Shown: piece by piece, positions 5,823-8,235 of the stretch
Layout: the number at the start of each line of letters is the position of its first letter
How positions within the stretch are numbered: position 1 is the first letter of the stretch
Assembly: GCA_030655075.1 (NCBI GenBank)
Contig: JAURWE010000059.1
Span: 1 to 8,235 of the forward strand
Reading direction: 5' to 3'
Origin: Pararhizobium sp.
GTDB lineage: Bacteria; Pseudomonadota; Alphaproteobacteria; Rhizobiales; Rhizobiaceae
Length of the DNA stretch: 8,235 bases
Position numbers and translations under genes: made by a program
Notes under the pieces: generated by a model
What the model was told of the DNA's origin: nothing
What the model saw: the letters and a program-made list of their open reading frames with translations, nothing else
The model's database searches: none

Positions 5823-7478
5823 GTGACCCTGCCCCGGATCGACCTGCGGCGCAAGCTGGCGCCCCTCGCACTGTGGTTCGTGAGCGCAGGTGTCGTCGGC
5901 GCTTGCGTGCTGGTCTCGATGCACCTGGCCGAGGGGCGCGGCAGCAAACTCAGCGGCGAGGGCGCGATGCGCATCGTCGACGAAGTGTTGCGCAAGGCAG
6001 AAGCAAGCAGCGCCGACGTCGACGCCATCATCAACATGGTTTCCCGCGCGCCGCCGGGGTCCGACGTCTGCGGCGAAGCGGGCATGCTGCGGCTGCGCCA
6101 GGCCGACGCGGGCTCAATGGCCACGAATGCAGTCGGTCGCGTGAAGGACGGCAAGCTCCTGTGCTCGTCGCTTGCGGCCTACGGAGACGGACTCCAACTC
6201 GATGAAGTCACCGCCATCGGGCCCACCGGCATCCGTGTCAGGACCGGCCTCAGGCTGCCAGGCCTCGAAGGCCACACGTACCTCGCGGCCGAACGCGACG
6301 GCGTCATCGTCTTCATCGACGAGGCCGTGACGCGAGACATCTTCCGCACGGCGCCCGATGTGGCGTTGGGCATATTCCTGCGCTCGACCGGCAAGCGCGT
6401 GATCGGCCGTGGCGATTTCGAACCCGCCTGGAGTTCGGCCATCGCGCAGCAGGCCTTCACCACCTTCGCCGACGGCAACCACGTCGTCGCCATGCGCGCC
6501 ATGCCCGAGCAGGACGTGGTGGCCTACGTGGCATACCCCCAGCCTCGCGTTCAGGTGCGCATCGACGAAGCGCGCCGGTTCTTCGTTCCCATCGGCATCC
6601 TCGTCGGCGTGCTGCTTTCGGCAGGCCTGTGGCTGCTGGCACGGCTCTACGTGAAGAAGGCCGCGGGCTTTCGCTATGCGCTGCAGTCGTCCCAGGTGTT
6701 CATGCAGTACCAGCCGATCGTCGACCTGCGCACGGGGCGCTGCATCGGCGCCGAGGCGCTGATGCGCTGGCAGCGCGGCGCGCGCCTGGTGCCGCCCGAC
6801 CGGTTCATCGCCGCGGCCGAGAAGGCGGGCTTCATCGAACGGGTGACCGAGCGCGTGGTGCAACTGGTCGCCCGCGATGCCACGGCGTTCCTGCACGAGC
6901 ACCCCGACTTTCACATCAGCATCAACCTGTCGGCCGCCGACCTGAACTCGACGCGAACCGTGAGCATGCTGGTCGACATGCTCGAGCGCACCGGCCTGCC
7001 GCCGCAGAGTTTCTGGGTGGAGGCCACCGAACGCGGGTTCCTGGAGAGCCCGACCGTGATGCAGGTGATCGACGACATTCGTACCGTCGGCATGCGGGTG
7101 GCGATCGACGACTTCGGCACCGGCTACTCGAGCCTGGCCTTCCTGAGCAGCTTTCGCCTGGACCTGCTGAAGATCGACAAGCGTTTTGTCGACACGATCG
7201 GCGTGGCGGGTGTGGGCGCAGGCGACCAAGTGGTGACGATGGTCATCGACCTGGCGAAAACGCTGGGCCTGGAAGTGGTGGCCGAGGGCGTCGAGACCGA
7301 GGCGCAGGCGCACTTCCTGCGCGAACGCGGCGTGCAGTATGCGCAGGGCTGGCTCTTCGGGCGGCCGCAGTCGGTCGATGCGTTGCGCAAGCTCGTCGCC
7401 GCCGGGCTTCAGGTGCCGATGCCGGTACAGGCGTTGCCGGTCGCCACCGAGGACCCACGGGTGGCTGCGCCGGTCTGA
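5823..7478 (+). CDS. Membrane c-di-GMP phosphodiesterase, CSS-motif sensor plus EAL domain
   Basis: A 551-residue inner-membrane enzyme predicted to cleave c-di-GMP to pGpG. Order: arginine-rich N-terminus, membrane helix 1 (about 13-33), periplasmic CSS-motif domain (about 35-250), membrane helix 2 (about 253-276), cytoplasmic EAL domain (about 285-535). The name-giving Cys-Ser-Ser is at 114-116 (KLLCSS), and a second periplasmic cysteine, Cys83 (SDVCGEAG), can be its disulfide partner. Catalytic residues are all present: Glu311 of EAL (311-313), Asn368, Glu400, Asp429-Asp430 in DDFGTGYSSL, Lys450, Glu488 and Gln508. There is no GGDEF domain. In related enterobacterial enzymes a periplasmic disulfide controls activity and proteolysis. 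Start: GTG 5823 is preferred for GAGAG seven bases upstream; GTG 5802, giving 558 residues, is the alternative. It follows the opposing cyclase gene and converges on livF. Confidence 0.92.
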   Translation: MTLPRIDLRRKLAPLALWFVSAGVVGACVLVSMHLAEGRGSKLSGEGAMRIVDEVLRKAEASSADVDAIINMVSRAPPGSDVCGEAGMLRLRQADAGSMATNAVGRVKDGKLLCSSLAAYGDGLQLDEVTAIGPTGIRVRTGLRLPGLEGHTYLAAERDGVIVFIDEAVTRDIFRTAPDVALGIFLRSTGKRVIGRGDFEPAWSSAIAQQAFTTFADGNHVVAMRAMPEQDVVAYVAYPQPRVQVRIDEARRFFVPIGILVGVLLSAGLWLLARLYVKKAAGFRYALQSSQVFMQYQPIVDLRTGRCIGAEALMRWQRGARLVPPDRFIAAAEKAGFIERVTERVVQLVARDATAFLHEHPDFHISINLSAADLNSTRTVSMLVDMLERTGLPPQSFWVEATERGFLESPTVMQVIDDIRTVGMRVAIDDFGTGYSSLAFLSSFRLDLLKIDKRFVDTIGVAGVGAGDQVVTMVIDLAKTLGLEVVAEGVETEAQAHFLRERGVQYAQGWLFGRPQSVDALRKLVAAGLQVPMPVQALPVATEDPRVAAPV

Positions 7479-7503
7479 CTTGGCTCGGGCCGCGCTGCGC
7501 CGG

Positions 7504-7528
7504 CACCGCCGACACCGCCCGCACCGCC
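7504..7528 (+). repeat. Short 9-bp tandem repeat between convergent genes
   Basis: CACCGCC occurs at 7504, 7513 and 7522 with exact nine-base spacing. It occupies the 51-bp gap between the stops of the EAL gene (7478) and livF (7530). No proper terminator hairpin with a T-run is visible in this gap. In such GC-rich DNA a short repeat of this kind may be simple slippage. Confidence 0.5.
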
Positions 7529-7529
7529 C

Positions 7530-8234
7530 TCAGCGTGCGACGCCCAGCAGCCGTTCGAGCACCGCGGGCTGCGTGCGCAACGCCGCCGCCGTGTCCGCAT
7601 GCACCACCGTGCCGTGGTCCAGCACCACGGCGTGATCTGAGATAGCGAGGATCGCCTGCGGATGCTGCTCGACGATGATGGCCGCCAGCCCCTCTTCCCG
7701 CGTGATGCGCCGGATGGCGCGCAGCAGTTCTTCGACAATGATCGGTGCCAGGCCTTCGAGCGGCTCGTCCAACAGCAGCAGGCGCGGATTGACCACCAGC
7801 GCGCGGCCCACCGCGAGCATCTGCTGCTCGCCGCCCGAGAGCTGCGTGCCGAGATTGGTCTTGCGTTCGGCCAGGCGCGGGAACATTTCGTAGACGCGCT
7901 GCGCGTTCCATGGCCCTGCCCGCTCCACCGCAGTGAGGTTCTCGTTCACCGTGAGCGACTTGAAGATGTTGCGCTCCTGCGTCACCCAGCCGATGCCGGC
8001 AGCCGCGCGCTGGTGCGGCGACAGCTTGTGCAGCGCGACGCCGCCCAGCGTGATGCTGCCGCCATGCTGGCGCGTGGCGCCGGCCAGCGTGTTGATCAGC
8101 GTGGTCTTGCCGGTGCCGTTGCGCCCCAGCAGCGCGAGCGTCTGGCCTTCGCCGAGCGCCAGCGCCACATCGTGCAGCACCACGGCTTCGCCGTAGCCGG
8201 CGCTGAGGTTCTCGATGCGCAGCAACTCAGACAT
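7530..8234 (-). CDS. livF: Branched-chain amino acid ABC transporter ATP-binding protein (LivF type)
   Basis: A 234-residue cytoplasmic ATPase subunit that powers a high-affinity importer of the LIV (HAAT) family, working with LivG, the LivH and LivM permeases and a periplasmic binding protein. Walker A is GRNGTGKTT (37-45), Q-loop Gln86 in VTQERNIF, signature LSGGEQQ (132-138), Walker B LLLLDEP (152-158) with catalytic Glu157, and switch His191 in VEQH. The length and the phrases ENLSAGYGEAVVLHDV (8-23) and DEPLEGLAP (156-164) are typical of LivF rather than the longer LivG. The ATG at 8234 is one base from the window edge. A TGA in another frame (complement of 8227-8229) would give an eight-base overlap if livG ends there, which is common but cannot be confirmed. 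The true substrate may be another amino acid, urea or an aromatic acid, since LIV-type systems are diverse. Confidence 0.93.
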   Translation of the reverse strand: MSELLRIENLSAGYGEAVVLHDVALALGEGQTLALLGRNGTGKTTLINTLAGATRQHGGSITLGGVALHKLSPHQRAAAGIGWVTQERNIFKSLTVNENLTAVERAGPWNAQRVYEMFPRLAERKTNLGTQLSGGEQQMLAVGRALVVNPRLLLLDEPLEGLAPIIVEELLRAIRRITREEGLAAIIVEQHPQAILAISDHAVVLDHGTVVHADTAAALRTQPAVLERLLGVAR

Positions 8235-8235
8235 G

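Noticed and set aside
4145..6154. A 669-codon open frame on the minus strand across the cyclase and phosphodiesterase genes
   Set aside because: It runs opposite two well-supported enzymes with intact motifs. Its translation is rich in Arg, His, Gln and Ala with no recognisable domain, as expected of antisense frames in GC-rich DNA.

Overview
The window is a GC-rich, densely coded piece of a proteobacterial chromosome. Gene content, protein style and the pairing of an hppD-phhA operon with a divergent Lrp-type regulator suggest a betaproteobacterium of the Burkholderiales, most likely Comamonadaceae (Variovorax-like). That placement is by recognition only. I see no mobile element, tRNA, rRNA or CRISPR. 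All seven genes look intact.

Layout. (1) 1-61: a strong rho-independent terminator of an upstream gene, ending about 9 bases before the next start codon. (2) 62-1291 (+): a 12-helix Bcr/CflA-type MFS drug exporter. (3) About 1308-1333: a bidirectional terminator between convergent genes. (4) 1334-3353 (-): a two-gene aromatic amino acid catabolic operon. hppD (4-hydroxyphenylpyruvate dioxygenase) is transcribed first, then phhA (phenylalanine 4-hydroxylase). (5) 3354-3476: a 123-bp divergent promoter region holding two copies of a 17-bp element 41 bp apart. The second copy contains a 13-bp palindrome. (6) 3477-3959 (+): an Lrp/AsnC-family regulator, probably the controller of hppD-phhA and of itself. 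(7) 3998-5686 (+): a membrane diguanylate cyclase with a periplasmic dCache-like sensor, HAMP-like linker, coiled coil and GGDEF domain. (8) About 5823-7478 (+): a membrane c-di-GMP phosphodiesterase with a periplasmic CSS-motif redox sensor and an EAL domain. (9) 7530-8234 (-): a LivF-type branched-chain amino acid ABC transporter ATPase whose operon continues beyond the right edge.

How the genes work together. PhhA turns phenylalanine into tyrosine. An aminotransferase encoded elsewhere gives 4-hydroxyphenylpyruvate, and HppD turns that into homogentisate. The divergent Lrp-type protein is well placed to sense an amino acid and control the operon. Next to it sit a c-di-GMP synthase and a c-di-GMP hydrolase on the same strand, each with its own periplasmic input, forming a local two-enzyme module of opposite output. 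The cyclase sensor keeps several residues reminiscent of amino-acid-binding dCache pockets, so a link between amino acid sensing and c-di-GMP is an attractive but unproven hypothesis.

The most interesting signals are the duplicated operator-like element at 3409-3466, the paired cyclase/phosphodiesterase with distinct sensors, and the terminator pressed against the transporter start. I did not find a clearly novel multi-gene system; the protein families are all known.
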